Positions 14,893-24,481 are shown, counted from the first letter of the stretch. The stretch: 32,850 nt of DNA from Novosphingobium organovorum (GCF_022832435.1 NZ_JALHLF010000031.1:1-32850), one strand, 5' to 3'. A program made the numbers and translations. The notes: generated from the letters alone by a model not told the origin.

Positions 14893-15402
14893 TCAGCTCC
14901 CGAAGGCGCGGATCTGGAACGGCCGAGCGATGTCGACGAGGACCCGGAAATCGGGCTCCCCGCGCGCGCGGCTGACCCCGCAGGGGCGGCTCGCCCCCGA
15001 AGGCGCCACGAGCACGCGCGCGCGGCACAGGATCAGGGTCTTGTTCAAATGCCAGTCCTGCGCCCACTCGGCGTAGATCGTCGACAGGCTGGGCGGCAGG
15101 TAGCCGATGCAGTCGCCCGCGATGTGAACCGCGATGCGTTTGCGCGAGAGGCTGTCGGGTCGCCCTTCGGCCAGCCGGGCGAGGAAATCGCGCCCGAAGG
15201 CGTCGACCACCGGCCCATCGGTCGGTCGGCAGACCAACGCCGAATGGTGCCGCTCCAGCGACACGACTTCGTGGTTGTATTGCCCTTTTCCGGCCAGATA
15301 GAACCCTTTGGAGCCGTTGTCCGGCGCCTCGCCTTTGGCTCGAGCCGCTCCCGCCAGAGCAAATCGCACGCCCAATGCGAACTTAAACAAGGTTACGCTC
15401 AT
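14893..15402 (-). CDS. Exported protein of unknown function
   Basis: A 169-residue protein that I do not recognise. The ATG at 15402 is supported by a strong AAAGGAG ribosome-binding site 6 bases upstream and by an N-terminal segment MSVTLFKFALGVRFALAGAARAKG that reads as a signal peptide. The mature part starts with EAPDNGSKGFYLAGKGQYNHEVVSLERHHSALVCRPTDGPVVDAFGRDFLARL, then RIAVHIAGDCIGYLPPSLSTIYAEWAQDWHLNKTLILCRARVLVAP. It has four cysteines, a mixed alpha/beta composition and no membrane helix beyond the signal. It ends 165 bases from the convergent extensin-like gene. Composition matches the neighbouring genes, so there is no sign of recent transfer. Probably periplasmic. Confidence 0.65.
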   Translation of the reverse strand: MSVTLFKFALGVRFALAGAARAKGEAPDNGSKGFYLAGKGQYNHEVVSLERHHSALVCRPTDGPVVDAFGRDFLARLAEGRPDSLSRKRIAVHIAGDCIGYLPPSLSTIYAEWAQDWHLNKTLILCRARVLVAPSGASRPCGVSRARGEPDFRVLVDIARPFQIRAFGS

Positions 15403-16040
15403 CACCCGCTCCTTTCTCATGAGGGAGTCGAAATTCAAAGCTAGCACTCCGGCCGCACGTTAACCCCTGCATTCGCTTCGATTGCGGTGCAAATTACTGC
15501 GTAAAATACAAAAATACGCATCTATCCGAGAGGCGCCGGTTAAGCCCGAGGGGTAAAGTTCTCCGAACTTTCACCTGCACCAAAGCCTACGCGGCCGGAC
15601 CCAGACGCCGGATCGGGTCTGCACGTCGGCGGGCTTGCCACGTTTCCCGGAGGGCTTGGGGAATCTTGTAAAATGTTTTGATTCAAGGGATTTACCATCC
15701 CTTGCCCCTGTATCCTGTCAGGCGGATAGGGTGCCGGAGGCGGTGGTGCGTGCTGGCGTGGCAGCTGTTCGAGCGACCAGCAAGCCGCACAGAGGCGACA
15801 CCGCGCCGTTCGACAAAGTCGAAAAACAAAATCAAAACAGAAATATGAGGGCGCAACCGCCGACCCTCAAGCCAAGCGCAATTCCCACCCTCGCCCCTCG
15901 CAGGCTCTGTTGCCGGAGACAGCCGAAGCAGACAGTAACAGGGTCAAGGGGTGATAACCCCTTGAATCAAAACCTTCTATCTACTTCCTCCCACGAACGA
16001 CAGCAAGCGCCCCACGGCAATCGCTCCGGAACGGCGCAAC
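15403..16040. other. 638-base non-coding stretch
   Basis: No convincing gene on either strand. The stretch is AT-richer than its surroundings. From the left it holds TGCGTA...TACGCA arms at about 15500-15525, near the likely promoter of the unknown exported protein. A perfect inverted repeat AAAGTTC-TCC-GAACTTT (15555-15571) could be an operator. The inverted-repeat element 15675-15973 follows. The open frame 15635-16060 crosses that element and has no coding features. Confidence 0.6.
15675..15973. mobile_element. MITE-like element with ~43-bp imperfect terminal inverted repeats
   Basis: The left end (15675-15719) reads GTTTTGATTCAAGGG, then a small stem-loop (CAAGGGAT..ATCCCTTG), then CCCCTGTATCCTGTC. 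The right end (15931-15973), read on the minus strand, is GTTTTGATTCAAGGGG, a loop, CCCCTTG, then ACCCTGTTACTGTC. The two ends agree at most positions and each contains its own hairpin. The 211-bp interior has no coding frame. I see no clear target-site duplication. The end motif recurs at 32751-32785. Size, inverted ends and lack of a gene suggest a non-autonomous mobile element; a processed RNA or paired regulatory hairpins are alternatives. Confidence 0.5.
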
Positions 16041-16805
16041 CTATTCGGCCGCGTCCTTGAGCAGCGGGTCGAGCCGGTAGTCGGGCAAGGCGTCGAGCGC
16101 CTGGCGCAGCGCCTCGCCCCAGCCCTCGGACACGACCTGGAGGTAAGGATCATTGGCCTCGATCCGACGTTCGTGGAGCGGTTCGAAGCGGTCGCGCTCG
16201 ATCACCAGCAGGTCGAGCGGCAGGCCGACCGAGAGGTTGGCCTTGAGCGTGGAATCGAAGGAGACCATCAGCAGCTTGACCGCCGCCTCGAAGCTCATGT
16301 CGCGCTGGTAGCCGCGCAGCAGGATCGGGCGGCCGTACTTGGTCTCGCCGATCTGGAAGAAGGGCGTGTCGAAGCTCGCCTCGATGAAGTTGCCTTCGGG
16401 ATAGATCATGAACAGGCGCGGCTCCATTCCCGCGATCTGCCCGGCGACGATGATCGTCGCGCTGAACGTGCCCGCCGCGGCGCGCGGGCCGTTGTCCTCG
16501 ACCCGGTTGGCGATGGTTTCCTGGAGCAGGTTGCCCACGATCGTGGCGACCTGGAACATGGTTTCCGCCTCGAGCAGCGAGTTGTGGCGTTCGGACGGCG
16601 CCTTATTGCGCTCCTCAAGCTGGCTGATGACCGCCTGCGTGGTGGCCAGGTTACCCGCGGTCATGATCGTGATGATTCGCTCACCGGGCACTTCCCAATG
16701 ATTCATCTTGCGGAAGGTCGAGATGTTATCGACCCCCGAATTGGTCCGCGTGTCGCTCATGCACACGAGTCCGCGTTCCAGCATCATGCCCACGCAATAC
16801 GTCAT
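16041..16805 (-). CDS. Anbu, ancestral-beta-subunit proteasome-like peptidase
   Basis: A 254-residue Ntn-hydrolase of the 20S-proteasome beta / HslV superfamily. The N-terminus is MTYCVGMMLERGLVCMSDTRTNSG; removal of Met exposes Thr2 as the expected nucleophile. SDTRTN, IITIMTAGNLATTQAVI and the C-terminal half with RLFMIYPEGNFIEASFDTPFFQIGETKYGRPIL match Anbu proteins rather than HslV. Published Anbu structures show open helical or ring assemblies, and only weak peptidase activity has been reported. It is the last gene of a four-gene operon with an ATP-grasp protein, an alpha-E protein and a transglutaminase-like peptidase, the conserved Anbu neighbourhood. It begins 98 bases after the peptidase gene. 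Confidence 0.9.
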   Translation of the reverse strand: MTYCVGMMLERGLVCMSDTRTNSGVDNISTFRKMNHWEVPGERIITIMTAGNLATTQAVISQLEERNKAPSERHNSLLEAETMFQVATIVGNLLQETIANRVEDNGPRAAAGTFSATIIVAGQIAGMEPRLFMIYPEGNFIEASFDTPFFQIGETKYGRPILLRGYQRDMSFEAAVKLLMVSFDSTLKANLSVGLPLDLLVIERDRFEPLHERRIEANDPYLQVVSEGWGEALRQALDALPDYRLDPLLKDAAE

Positions 16806-16903
16806 GGAAGCTCTTGTTCCTGCAATCTATTCTATTTCAACCCTGACAGCCGGACCAGCGCAGGACGAAGCCTGCCTGCCCCGCCTCACGCGGCCTTTGC
16901 GCT

Positions 16904-17776
16904 TCAACCCTGGGCTTGCCCCGCCTGCAGCGGCCCGCTCTCGCTCGACTGCTGCTGCTGGCTACTACCTAGCAGCTTCTGGGCGACCGACAACTGGACA
17001 TCGAGGTGCGACACACCGCCGCCCTGGGCAATACCTGTAACCGGTGCGGCCTCGCCATAGTCGCAACCGGTGGCTACGCGGATATACCGCTCGTCAGGGC
17101 AAACCGCGTTGGCGATGTCGAAACCGACCCAGCCCAGCCCATCGACATAGGCCTCGGCCCAGCCGTGCCCGGCCTCCTGCTCCTCGCGATCGTCCATCTT
17201 GAGATAGCCGCCGACGTAGCGCATCGGAATGTCGAGGAAACGCCCGGCGCTGATGAAGACGTGGGCGTGGTCCTGGCATACGCCCTTCCCGGCCGCGAGC
17301 GCCTGCTCTGCGGTGGTCGAAACATCGGTCAGCCCCGGCTCGTAGGTGATATGCTCGGCCACCGCGTAGGACAGCGCGTGCAGGAAGGCCAGCCGGTCCC
17401 CGCGATCCGCGTCGACCGAGGCGACGAGTTGACGTACCTTGTTGCCCGCGCGGGTCAGCGCGGTCGGGCGCAGGAAGCACCACAAGGGCATGTGCCCCGT
17501 ATGCAGGCCGGTAATACCGTTGTTGTCCGAGGTCTGGACGGTGCCTTTGCAGGTCACCACCACCGCGCGCGCACCGTCGTCGATCGAAATGAGTGTGGCG
17601 TGGTTGTGATGCTGATCGTCGTACTCGGCTTCGATCCGCGCACCGGTCAACTCCATCGTCCAGTCGAGCACCTCCTGGCCATGGGTCGACTTGGGTTTGA
17701 GCCGCAGGCGCTGGAGGCCGTGGGCAACCGGGTCGGCAAAAGTGTAGCGGGTCGAATGCGTAACGCTCAGCAGCAC
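16904..17776 (-). CDS. Transglutaminase-like cysteine peptidase of the Anbu operon
   Basis: A 290-residue protein. GTG 17776 is taken as the start, 8 bases after the alpha-E stop; it gives the typical opening LLSVTHSTRYTFADPVAHGLQRLRLKP (bacterial transglutaminase-like N-terminal domain). The catalytic domain has Cys167 in GKGVCQDHAHVF, His204 in EAGHGWAEAYVDGLGWVGFD and Asp220, an intact Cys-His-Asp triad. Members are generally thought to hydrolyse peptide or isopeptide bonds rather than cross-link. The C-terminus is a Gln/Ser-rich tail (GSSQQQQSSESGPLQAGQAQG). There is no signal peptide, so it is cytoplasmic like its partners. Confidence 0.88.
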   Translation of the reverse strand: MLLSVTHSTRYTFADPVAHGLQRLRLKPKSTHGQEVLDWTMELTGARIEAEYDDQHHNHATLISIDDGARAVVVTCKGTVQTSDNNGITGLHTGHMPLWCFLRPTALTRAGNKVRQLVASVDADRGDRLAFLHALSYAVAEHITYEPGLTDVSTTAEQALAAGKGVCQDHAHVFISAGRFLDIPMRYVGGYLKMDDREEQEAGHGWAEAYVDGLGWVGFDIANAVCPDERYIRVATGCDYGEAAPVTGIAQGGGVSHLDVQLSVAQKLLGSSQQQQSSESGPLQAGQAQG

Positions 17777-17784
17777 GGGGCCCC

Positions 17785-18731
17785 TTACTCGGTAAACCGG
17801 TAGTCGGCGGCGATGGCGCGGCCGATTTCGTTGGTCTTGGTGATGAAGTCCTGCAGGAATTCGTGCAGCCCCTGATCGAAGATCTGTTCGACATCGAGCT
17901 GGTGCAGCCGCGTTCCGGCTTCGCGCAGAATCTCGTGCGCGCTCGTCTCGCAGCCGTATTCCTTGGCGAGCCCGGCCATGTTGCTGCGCAGCTTTTCGTA
18001 GCAGAACACCAGGCTGCGCGGAAACTGGCCGTCGAGGATCAGGAAGCGCGCGATTTCGCGCGGGTCCATCGCGCCCGCGTTGAGCCAGGAAAACGCCCGG
18101 TTCCCCGCGACCGAGCGCAGCAGCGTGTCCCACTGCTGGTTGTCGAGGTTGGAGCCGACCCAGGCATTCGAGGGCAGCAGCACGTAGTACTTCACATCGA
18201 GGATGCGCGCGGTGTTGTCGGCGCGTTCGATGAACGTGCCGATGCGCGAGAAGTTGAACACCTCGTTGCGCAGCATCGTCCCCTCGAGCGCGCCGCGCAC
18301 CAGCGTGCCGGTGCGCCGGATCGCGGTGAGCACTTCGCCAAGGTTGGTTTCGCGCACCGGGCGCGAAAGCATCTCGGAGAGCGTCATCCAGCCTTCGTTG
18401 GTGGCTTCCCAGACCGAATTGGTGATGCTGGTGCGCACCACGCGCGCGTTGGTGCGCGCGTATTCGATCATCGAGAGCACCGAGCCAGGATTGTCCTTGT
18501 CGCGCAGGATGTAGTTGAACACCTGCGGGCCGGAAAAATCCGAATGGATCGCCTCGTAATCGTCAATCAGGCCAGCCGTGGTCAGCACCGAGCGCCACTC
18601 GTCGTGCTGCGAATCCTTGCTCGATCCGGTCAGCGCGAGGTGGAAGCCCACATCGATGAGACGCGCGGTATTCTCGGCCCGTTCGAGATAACGGGACATC
18701 CAGTAAACGCCATTGGCAGCACGACCGAGCA

Positions 18732-18732
<1 letters not shown>
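17785..18732 (-). CDS. Alpha-E domain protein
   Basis: A 315-residue, almost entirely helical protein. The start MLGRAANGVYWMSRYLERAENTARLIDVGFHLAL is diagnostic of the alpha-E family (DUF403). A second ERADNTARILDVKYYVLLP motif near residue 170 shows the internal duplication, and FSRIGTFIERADN and RSNMAGLAKEYG are also typical. The conserved Arg/Glu residues are thought to serve an active or binding site. Biochemical function is unknown, and association with ATP-grasp proteins has led to proposals of peptide synthesis or tagging. The ATG shares one base with the TGA of the ATP-grasp gene (TGATG), implying coupled translation. Confidence 0.9.
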
Positions 18733-20174
<1,442 letters not shown>

Positions 20175-20358
20175 CGTGACTCCCGTTTGTCCCTGTGATG
20201 CAACATCGAACAGGACTTGCCAAGGACCCGCGCTGCGCTTGCGAAATAAAAAATTTGCAAGCCGTTAGGCATGGCAAAGCGCGGGGCCTGCCATGCCTTT
20301 GCAGCGCCCTGGCCGGGCAAAGGGGACGGGATGGAACAGCGCGGCCCCCCCCCCGTTT

Positions 20359-20395
20359 CCAAAAGGCGCCTTCGGGCGACTTTTGGGTCAGGCCC
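20359..20395 (-). terminator. Hairpin downstream of the HAD gene; copy B of a dispersed repeat
   Basis: Directly after the HAD stop. CCAAAAG (20359-20365) pairs with CTTTTGG (20380-20386), and the inner CGCC and GGCG enclose a TTCG loop. On the minus strand GGCGCC is followed by TTTT. The region including the GTCAGGCC flank nearly matches 6341-6377. Just beyond it is a run of ten C (20345-20354). Confidence 0.55.
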
Positions 20396-20998
20396 TCAGC
20401 CCAGCAGGCCGCGCGCCGTCAGGTCCGCGCGCAGCGTCGCGGCGTCACGGAAGTGGTGGACCTGCCAGCCGAGCGCGCGCGCAGCGTCAATGTTGGGAGG
20501 ATTGTCGTCGATGAACAGCATCGCGCCCGGCGGATGACCGAACCGGCGCGCGGCCAGCGCGAAGATGCGCGCATCGGGCTTGGCGATCTTCTCGTCGCCC
20601 GAGACGACGATGTCACCGAACAGATCGAACAAGGGCTCGCCCGCGCGGTATTCGCGCCAGAAGGGCGAGGCAAAGTTGGTGATCGCGAACAGCGGCACGC
20701 CCATCCCGGCAAGTTCGCGCACGATCTCGTGGGTTCCGGGCACATTGCCGGGGATCGTCTCGATAAAGCGGGTGGCGTAGGCGTCGATCGCGCGGTCGTA
20801 GCCGGGAAACTGCGCCTTGCGCTCGGCCACCAGCTCGGCCAGTTCGCGCCCTTCGTCGTGCTGGTGGTGCCAGGCTTCGGTCACCACCGTCGCGCAGAAC
20901 CAGTCGAGCTCGACCGGATCGTCGATCAGCTGCGCGAAGAGCCGCCGCATGTCCCATTCGACGAGCACGCGCCCGACATCGAAGACCACCGCCTGCAC
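20396..20998 (-). CDS. HAD-superfamily (subfamily IA) phosphatase
   Basis: A 200-residue haloacid-dehalogenase-like hydrolase. The four motifs are visible: VVFDVGRVLVEWD (motif I, nucleophilic Asp), FAITNFA (motif II Thr), KIAKPDARIF (motif III Lys) and MLFIDDNPPNIDAA (motif IV). The FDVGRVL..D form matches the YihX / haloacid-dehalogenase-type group acting on sugar phosphates or other small phosphoesters; the substrate is unknown. The start is taken as GTG 20998, because the frame upstream runs through the rpmJ terminator and is not family-like. A GGAG lies about 10 bases upstream of this GTG. Confidence 0.85.
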   Translation of the reverse strand: MQAVVFDVGRVLVEWDMRRLFAQLIDDPVELDWFCATVVTEAWHHQHDEGRELAELVAERKAQFPGYDRAIDAYATRFIETIPGNVPGTHEIVRELAGMGVPLFAITNFASPFWREYRAGEPLFDLFGDIVVSGDEKIAKPDARIFALAARRFGHPPGAMLFIDDNPPNIDAARALGWQVHHFRDAATLRADLTARGLLG

Positions 20999-21050
20999 GC
21001 CGCAATCAGCTCCGCTTGCGGCGTGCCTTGAGGAAAAAGCTTGCGACACG

Positions 21051-21080
21051 ACAAAACCCCCGCTGGTGGGCGGGGGCCTT
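21051..21080 (-). terminator. Intrinsic terminator of rpmJ
   Basis: On the minus strand a GCCCCCGC arm and a GCGGGGG arm enclose a six-base loop (stems at 21070-21076 and 21057-21063), followed directly by TTTTGT. It is preceded by AAAAGG on the other side, so it may also work in reverse. It separates rpmJ from the HAD gene. Confidence 0.85.
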
Positions 21081-21150
21081 TTGCCATCAACGCTCAGGCC
21101 GACCGCCGTGAACACCCCGCCGCACGCTTGCAGCGGGGACAGGCGATTGA

Positions 21151-21186
21151 AATCAGGCCCGACCGAATCAGGCCCGACCGAATCAG
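21151..21186. repeat. 15-bp tandem repeat at the rpmJ stop codon
   Basis: AATCAGGCCCGACCG is present twice without change (21151-21165 and 21166-21180). A third partial copy, AATCAG, starts at 21181 and contains the rpmJ stop codon (TGA on the minus strand, 21183-21185). It looks like slippage that duplicated the gene's 3' flank. Confidence 0.8.
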
Positions 21187-21308
21187 CCCTGGCGAGCCTT
21201 GAAGCGGGGCTGCGTCTTGTTGATGACGTAGGTGCGGCCACGACGGCGGATCACGCGGTTATCGCGGTGACGGCCCTTGAGCGACTTGAGGCTGTTGCGA
21301 ATCTTCAT
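21183..21308 (-). CDS. rpmJ: 50S ribosomal protein L36 (zinc-free form)
   Basis: A 41-residue protein opening [20 protein letters not shown] and closing [21 protein letters not shown], with a slight overlap of the RR. This is the short, Arg/Lys-rich L36 of the large ribosomal subunit. The zinc-binding cysteines of the standard 37-38-residue form are absent, which is the C-minus type normal in alphaproteobacteria. The ATG at 21308 is preceded on the minus strand by GAGACAAGAC. It has its own promoter, a leader hairpin and a strong terminator, so it is monocistronic. Confidence 0.97.
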   Translation of the reverse strand: MKIRNSLKSLKGRHRDNRVIRRRGRTYVINKTQPRFKARQG

Positions 21309-21333
21309 GTCTTGTCTCGTCCAGGTTTGGTCA

Positions 21334-21396
21334 GGCGGTTACCGACCGCCGGAAATTTGAAGTGGCGCCGTTAATGGTTGCGGCGCGCAGAGTCAA
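21334..21396 (-). promoter_or_regulatory. Promoter and leader hairpin of rpmJ
   Basis: TTGACT (21391-21396), a 17-base spacer and TAACGG (21368-21373) form a sigma-70-like promoter on the minus strand. The predicted leader of about 50 bases contains a hairpin of GGCGGT and ACCGCC arms (21334-21339 / 21345-21350) with a 5-base loop, 25 bases before the rpmJ start. The hairpin could modulate translation. Confidence 0.55.
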
Positions 21397-21535
21397 GCTC
21401 GACGCCCTGCCACAAGTCCTTATAGCATCGCCTCAAGGGCGCTTTACCGTTCCATTCATCGACGATCAATCCATCGCGGTGCTATGGACAGGTCGGGTGC
21501 TGCATTATCGCCATTTTTCCAAGGAACGTCCTGCC

Positions 21536-22432
21536 GTGCGTAGAATCAACCGCCTGAGCACCCCGAGCCCCCGTCACCGCGCCCGTGCCGCTGGCCCTGC
21601 CGGTCTCACGCTCGGTCTCGCGCTCGGCCTTGCGCTTGCCGCCCCGGCGTCCGCCCAGCCGGGCTGGGGCGGTGGATGGGGCGGCTGGGGCGGTCGCGGC
21701 GGATGGGGCTGGGACGATCCGATGATGCCCGCCGCGCGCCCCTCGCGCAGCGCCAAGGACCCGCGTGACGGCCACGTTCAGGTCGCCCGATTCGTGCGCG
21801 ACGATGCCGCCGCCCAGGCCCTGGGCCACGGTTCGATCAAGGTCGTCGCGGCCAGGTCCGACGAGCCCGAGAGCGACTGGGTCGGCCCCGACCGCCGTTC
21901 GCGCTTCGAAGCCGCCGCGGAAAGCGCGCTGATCGGCGCGGGCTACGACACGCTGCGCACCGCAGGGCCCGACGTCCAGATCGCCACGGTCAAGATCCGC
22001 CAGCGCGTGCTGGTTCCCGCCGAGCTCAAGCGCAGCCCGGTCAGCGGCAGCGCGGCCATGTCGGTGGGCACTTACGGCCAGTCCTATGGGCTGGCGGTCA
22101 ACGTCGACCTGACCAAGCCGCGCACCGCGCTGGTCTCCACGCGCATGGACCTGCGCATCCTCGACCATGCCGACGGCACCGTGCTGTGGGAGGGCCACGC
22201 CGAAATCGCCACGTACGAGGGCGACGACAAGTGGACCGACGATGCCATCGCGACCAAGCTTGCCGACGCGCTGCTCGACCGCTTCCCCGAAGGCCAGCCG
22301 GTGACCGTGCCGGTGACCGAGGTCGGCATCACCCGCCCGGACAGCGACGGCGATGCCCCTGATGTGTGGGAGCAGGACGCTCCGGCCGCAGGCGGGTACG
22401 ACACCACCAACGGCGCGCTTTCGCACGACTGA
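21536..22432 (+). CDS. Exported DUF4136-like protein with a Gly/Trp-rich linker
   Basis: A 298-residue protein. GTG 21536 is chosen: it has AAGGAA about 10 bases upstream and begins a long signal peptide (an Arg-rich n-region, then AGLTLGLALGLALAAPASAQ). The mature N-terminus is a Gly/Trp repeat (PGWGGGWGGWGGRGGWGWDD) followed by a basic linker. The body (about 75-280) resembles DUF4136: SRFEAAAESALIGAGYDTL, GPDVQIATVKIRQRVLV, LDHADGTVLWEGHAEI and KLADALLDRFPEG, the pattern of a small alpha/beta envelope domain. It ends in an acidic tail. It lies just ahead of a second DUF4136-like lipoprotein gene. Function unknown; envelope-associated. Confidence 0.75.
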   Translation: MRRINRLSTPSPRHRARAAGPAGLTLGLALGLALAAPASAQPGWGGGWGGWGGRGGWGWDDPMMPAARPSRSAKDPRDGHVQVARFVRDDAAAQALGHGSIKVVAARSDEPESDWVGPDRRSRFEAAAESALIGAGYDTLRTAGPDVQIATVKIRQRVLVPAELKRSPVSGSAAMSVGTYGQSYGLAVNVDLTKPRTALVSTRMDLRILDHADGTVLWEGHAEIATYEGDDKWTDDAIATKLADALLDRFPEGQPVTVPVTEVGITRPDSDGDAPDVWEQDAPAAGGYDTTNGALSHD

Positions 22433-22658
22433 GACCAGCCCCCCGGCACCAAGGCCAGAGCGCGCTGACGCGGCACGCCCTCTGGATGCGCTCACGCGCC
22501 GCACCGGCTGCACCTGAAGGCCCCGGACAGCCCCCTCCCGGCTCGGGATAATCCCGCGCCGCGCTTGCATAGCGGCCATGCGCGGTCCACATCGGGGGCG
22601 ATGAACGCGGCCCTTTGCGGCCTCCGGCGCTCCTGCGCCTCCCGTATGGAGTTATCCC

Positions 22659-23306
22659 ATGCCCCGGCTGTCCCTTCCCCTGCCCTTTCCCTCGGGCGTC
22701 CCGGCCGCCTTGCGCGCGCTTCCCGTGCTGGGCGCGCTCGCCCTGCTCGGCGCCTGCGCGACGACGCCCGCGGCGGGTCCGGTCGAAGTGACCCGCTTCC
22801 ACCGCATGGATACGCCCGCCGCCATGGCGCCCGGCACGATCCGCATCCTGCCCGCCACCGGCCATGCCGATACTCCCGAATTCCGGCTCTACGCCGCCGC
22901 GATCGCCCAGGAACTGGAGAAGGACGGCTACCGCGCCGTACCCGCCGACACGCCGCAAAGCGCGCGCGTGGCGCACCTGACGCTCGAACGCGACCATCTC
23001 GAGCCGCGCCGCCGGGGCTCGCGGGTGTCGCTGGGCGGCAACGGCGGGGTAAGCGACCGTGGTTCGGGCGTGGGCCTTGGCATCGGCATCGACCTTTCGC
23101 CCCCCCCGCCTGCACAGATCGCCACCCGCCTCTCGCTCACCATCGATGACGGGGCGAGCGGCGAGCGCGTGTGGGAAGGCCGCGCCGCGCAGACGGTCAC
23201 GGCCAAGTCCGACCTTGCCGCCCCCGCGGCCAGCGCGCCGGTCATGGCCCGCGCGCTGCTCAAGGATTTTCCCGGCAAGTCGGGCCAGACCATTCTCGTG
23301 AAGTAA
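22659..23306 (+). CDS. DUF4136-like lipoprotein
   Basis: A 215-residue protein. The signal peptide ends [10 protein letters not shown], a good lipobox with Cys33. The body opens [24 protein letters not shown] and continues [33 protein letters not shown], a Gly/Ser-rich segment ([21 protein letters not shown]) and [21 protein letters not shown]. The order is that of DUF4136 lipoproteins, anchored probably to the outer membrane. The ATG at 22659 has GGAG seven bases upstream. A run of eight C at 23100-23107 codes for the SPPPPAQ turn and could be prone to slippage. The gene is followed after 20 bases by the M14 carboxypeptidase, so the two may be co-transcribed. Confidence 0.8.
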   Translation: MPRLSLPLPFPSGVPAALRALPVLGALALLGACATTPAAGPVEVTRFHRMDTPAAMAPGTIRILPATGHADTPEFRLYAAAIAQELEKDGYRAVPADTPQSARVAHLTLERDHLEPRRRGSRVSLGGNGGVSDRGSGVGLGIGIDLSPPPPAQIATRLSLTIDDGASGERVWEGRAAQTVTAKSDLAAPAASAPVMARALLKDFPGKSGQTILVK

Positions 23307-23326
23307 CGGAAAAAAGCAGCGCAACC

Positions 23327-24469
23327 ATGAGCGACATCCAGATCCACGCCGCCTTCGATTCGGGCAATATCGAGGTCCTCTCGATCGACGGCGCCAGCGC
23401 GCGCCTCGCCATCCGGCGCGACCACCAGTCCGACTTCGCGCAGTGGTTCCACTTCCGCGTCTCGGGCGCGGCCGAACGCGAACTGACGCTGACCATCACC
23501 GGGCTTTCGGGCTCGGCCTACCCGATGGGCTGGCCAGGCTACGAGGCCTGCGTGTCGGAGGACCGCAACGAGTGGACCCGCGCGCCCAGCACCTATTCGG
23601 AAAGCGCAGACGGCGGCAGCCTGACCATCCGCTACACGCCCGGCGCCAACGCGGTGTGGTTCGCCTATTTCGCGCCCTATTCGATGGAGCGCCACCACGA
23701 CCTCGTCGCGGACGCCGCGCAGGCCGAGGGCGTCACCCTGCGCACGCTGGGCACCACGCTGGACGGCCAGCCGCTCGATTGCCTCGAGATGGGCACCGGG
23801 CCGTTGCACGTGTGGCTCTACGCGCGCCAGCATCCCGGCGAATCGATGGCCGAATGGTGGATGGAAGGCGCGATCGACCAGCTGATCGACCCGGCCAGCT
23901 CGGTCGGGCGCGAACTGCGCAAGCGCGCGACCTTCCACATCGTGCCCAACTGCAACCCCGACGGCTCGCGCCGCGGGCACTTGCGCACCAACGCGGTGGG
24001 CACCAACCTCAACCGTGAATGGGCCGATCCGACGCCCGAAAAGTCCCCCGAAGTGCTCGCCATCCGTAACGCGATGGACACCACCGGGGTCGATTTCGCA
24101 ATGGATGTCCACGGCGACGAGGCGATCCCTGCAGTGTTCCTCGCCGGGTTCGAGGGCATCCCCTCGCTCACGCCCGAACAGAAGGCCGGGTACGACCGCT
24201 TCGGTGAACTGCTCGACCGGCGCACGCCCGATTTCCAGCGCACGCTCGGCTACCCCACCGCCGCGCCCGGCAAGGGCAATCTGGCGATGTCGACCAACCA
24301 GGTCGCCGAGCGCTTCGGGGCCGTGTCGATGACGCTCGAAATGCCGTTCAAGGACCACAACCCCGCCGCCGACCCGCGCCAGGGCTGGAGCCCCGAACGT
24401 TCGATCCAGCTGGGCCGCGATTGCCTCGCCACGCTGCTCGAATGGCTCGAGGAGCGCGACGCAGCCTGA
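23327..24469 (+). CDS. M14-family carboxypeptidase of the cytosolic carboxypeptidase type
   Basis: A 380-residue zinc carboxypeptidase. An N-terminal beta-sandwich domain (about 1-125; [30 protein letters not shown]) precedes the catalytic domain, the layout of cytosolic carboxypeptidases (CCP) known for deglutamylating tubulin in eukaryotes. Zinc ligands are His169 and Glu172 ([12 protein letters not shown]) and His262 (MDVHGDE). [25 protein letters not shown] provides the substrate-binding Asn/Arg, and Glu338 in SMTLEMPF is the expected catalytic base. All key residues are present. There is no signal peptide, so it is cytoplasmic. The bacterial substrate is unknown; poly-glutamate or acidic C-terminal tails are plausible by homology. 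Confidence 0.92.
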   Translation: MSDIQIHAAFDSGNIEVLSIDGASARLAIRRDHQSDFAQWFHFRVSGAAERELTLTITGLSGSAYPMGWPGYEACVSEDRNEWTRAPSTYSESADGGSLTIRYTPGANAVWFAYFAPYSMERHHDLVADAAQAEGVTLRTLGTTLDGQPLDCLEMGTGPLHVWLYARQHPGESMAEWWMEGAIDQLIDPASSVGRELRKRATFHIVPNCNPDGSRRGHLRTNAVGTNLNREWADPTPEKSPEVLAIRNAMDTTGVDFAMDVHGDEAIPAVFLAGFEGIPSLTPEQKAGYDRFGELLDRRTPDFQRTLGYPTAAPGKGNLAMSTNQVAERFGAVSMTLEMPFKDHNPAADPRQGWSPERSIQLGRDCLATLLEWLEERDAA

Positions 24470-24481
24470 CCGCGCAAAGGA

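Noticed and set aside
15555..15571. AAAGTTC-TCC-GAACTTT as a LexA (SOS) box
   Set aside because: Alphaproteobacterial LexA sites are GTTC-N7-GTTC direct repeats or GAAC-N7-GTTC variants; spacing and arrangement here do not match.
15635..16060. 141-codon plus-strand frame across the 15.7-kb element
   Set aside because: It spans both inverted ends, is low-complexity in composition and overlaps the Anbu stop; no start signal.
21536..21720. Gly/Trp-rich tract as a sign of a glycine-rich RNA-binding or antifreeze-type repeat protein
   Set aside because: The tract is only about 20 residues and sits just after a signal peptide in front of a DUF4136-like domain.
22433..22658. Possible gene between the two DUF4136-like genes
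   Set aside because: Only short shadow frames; the GC-rich spacer shows a weak CCAGAG/CTCTGG inverted repeat and the ribosome-binding site of the next gene.
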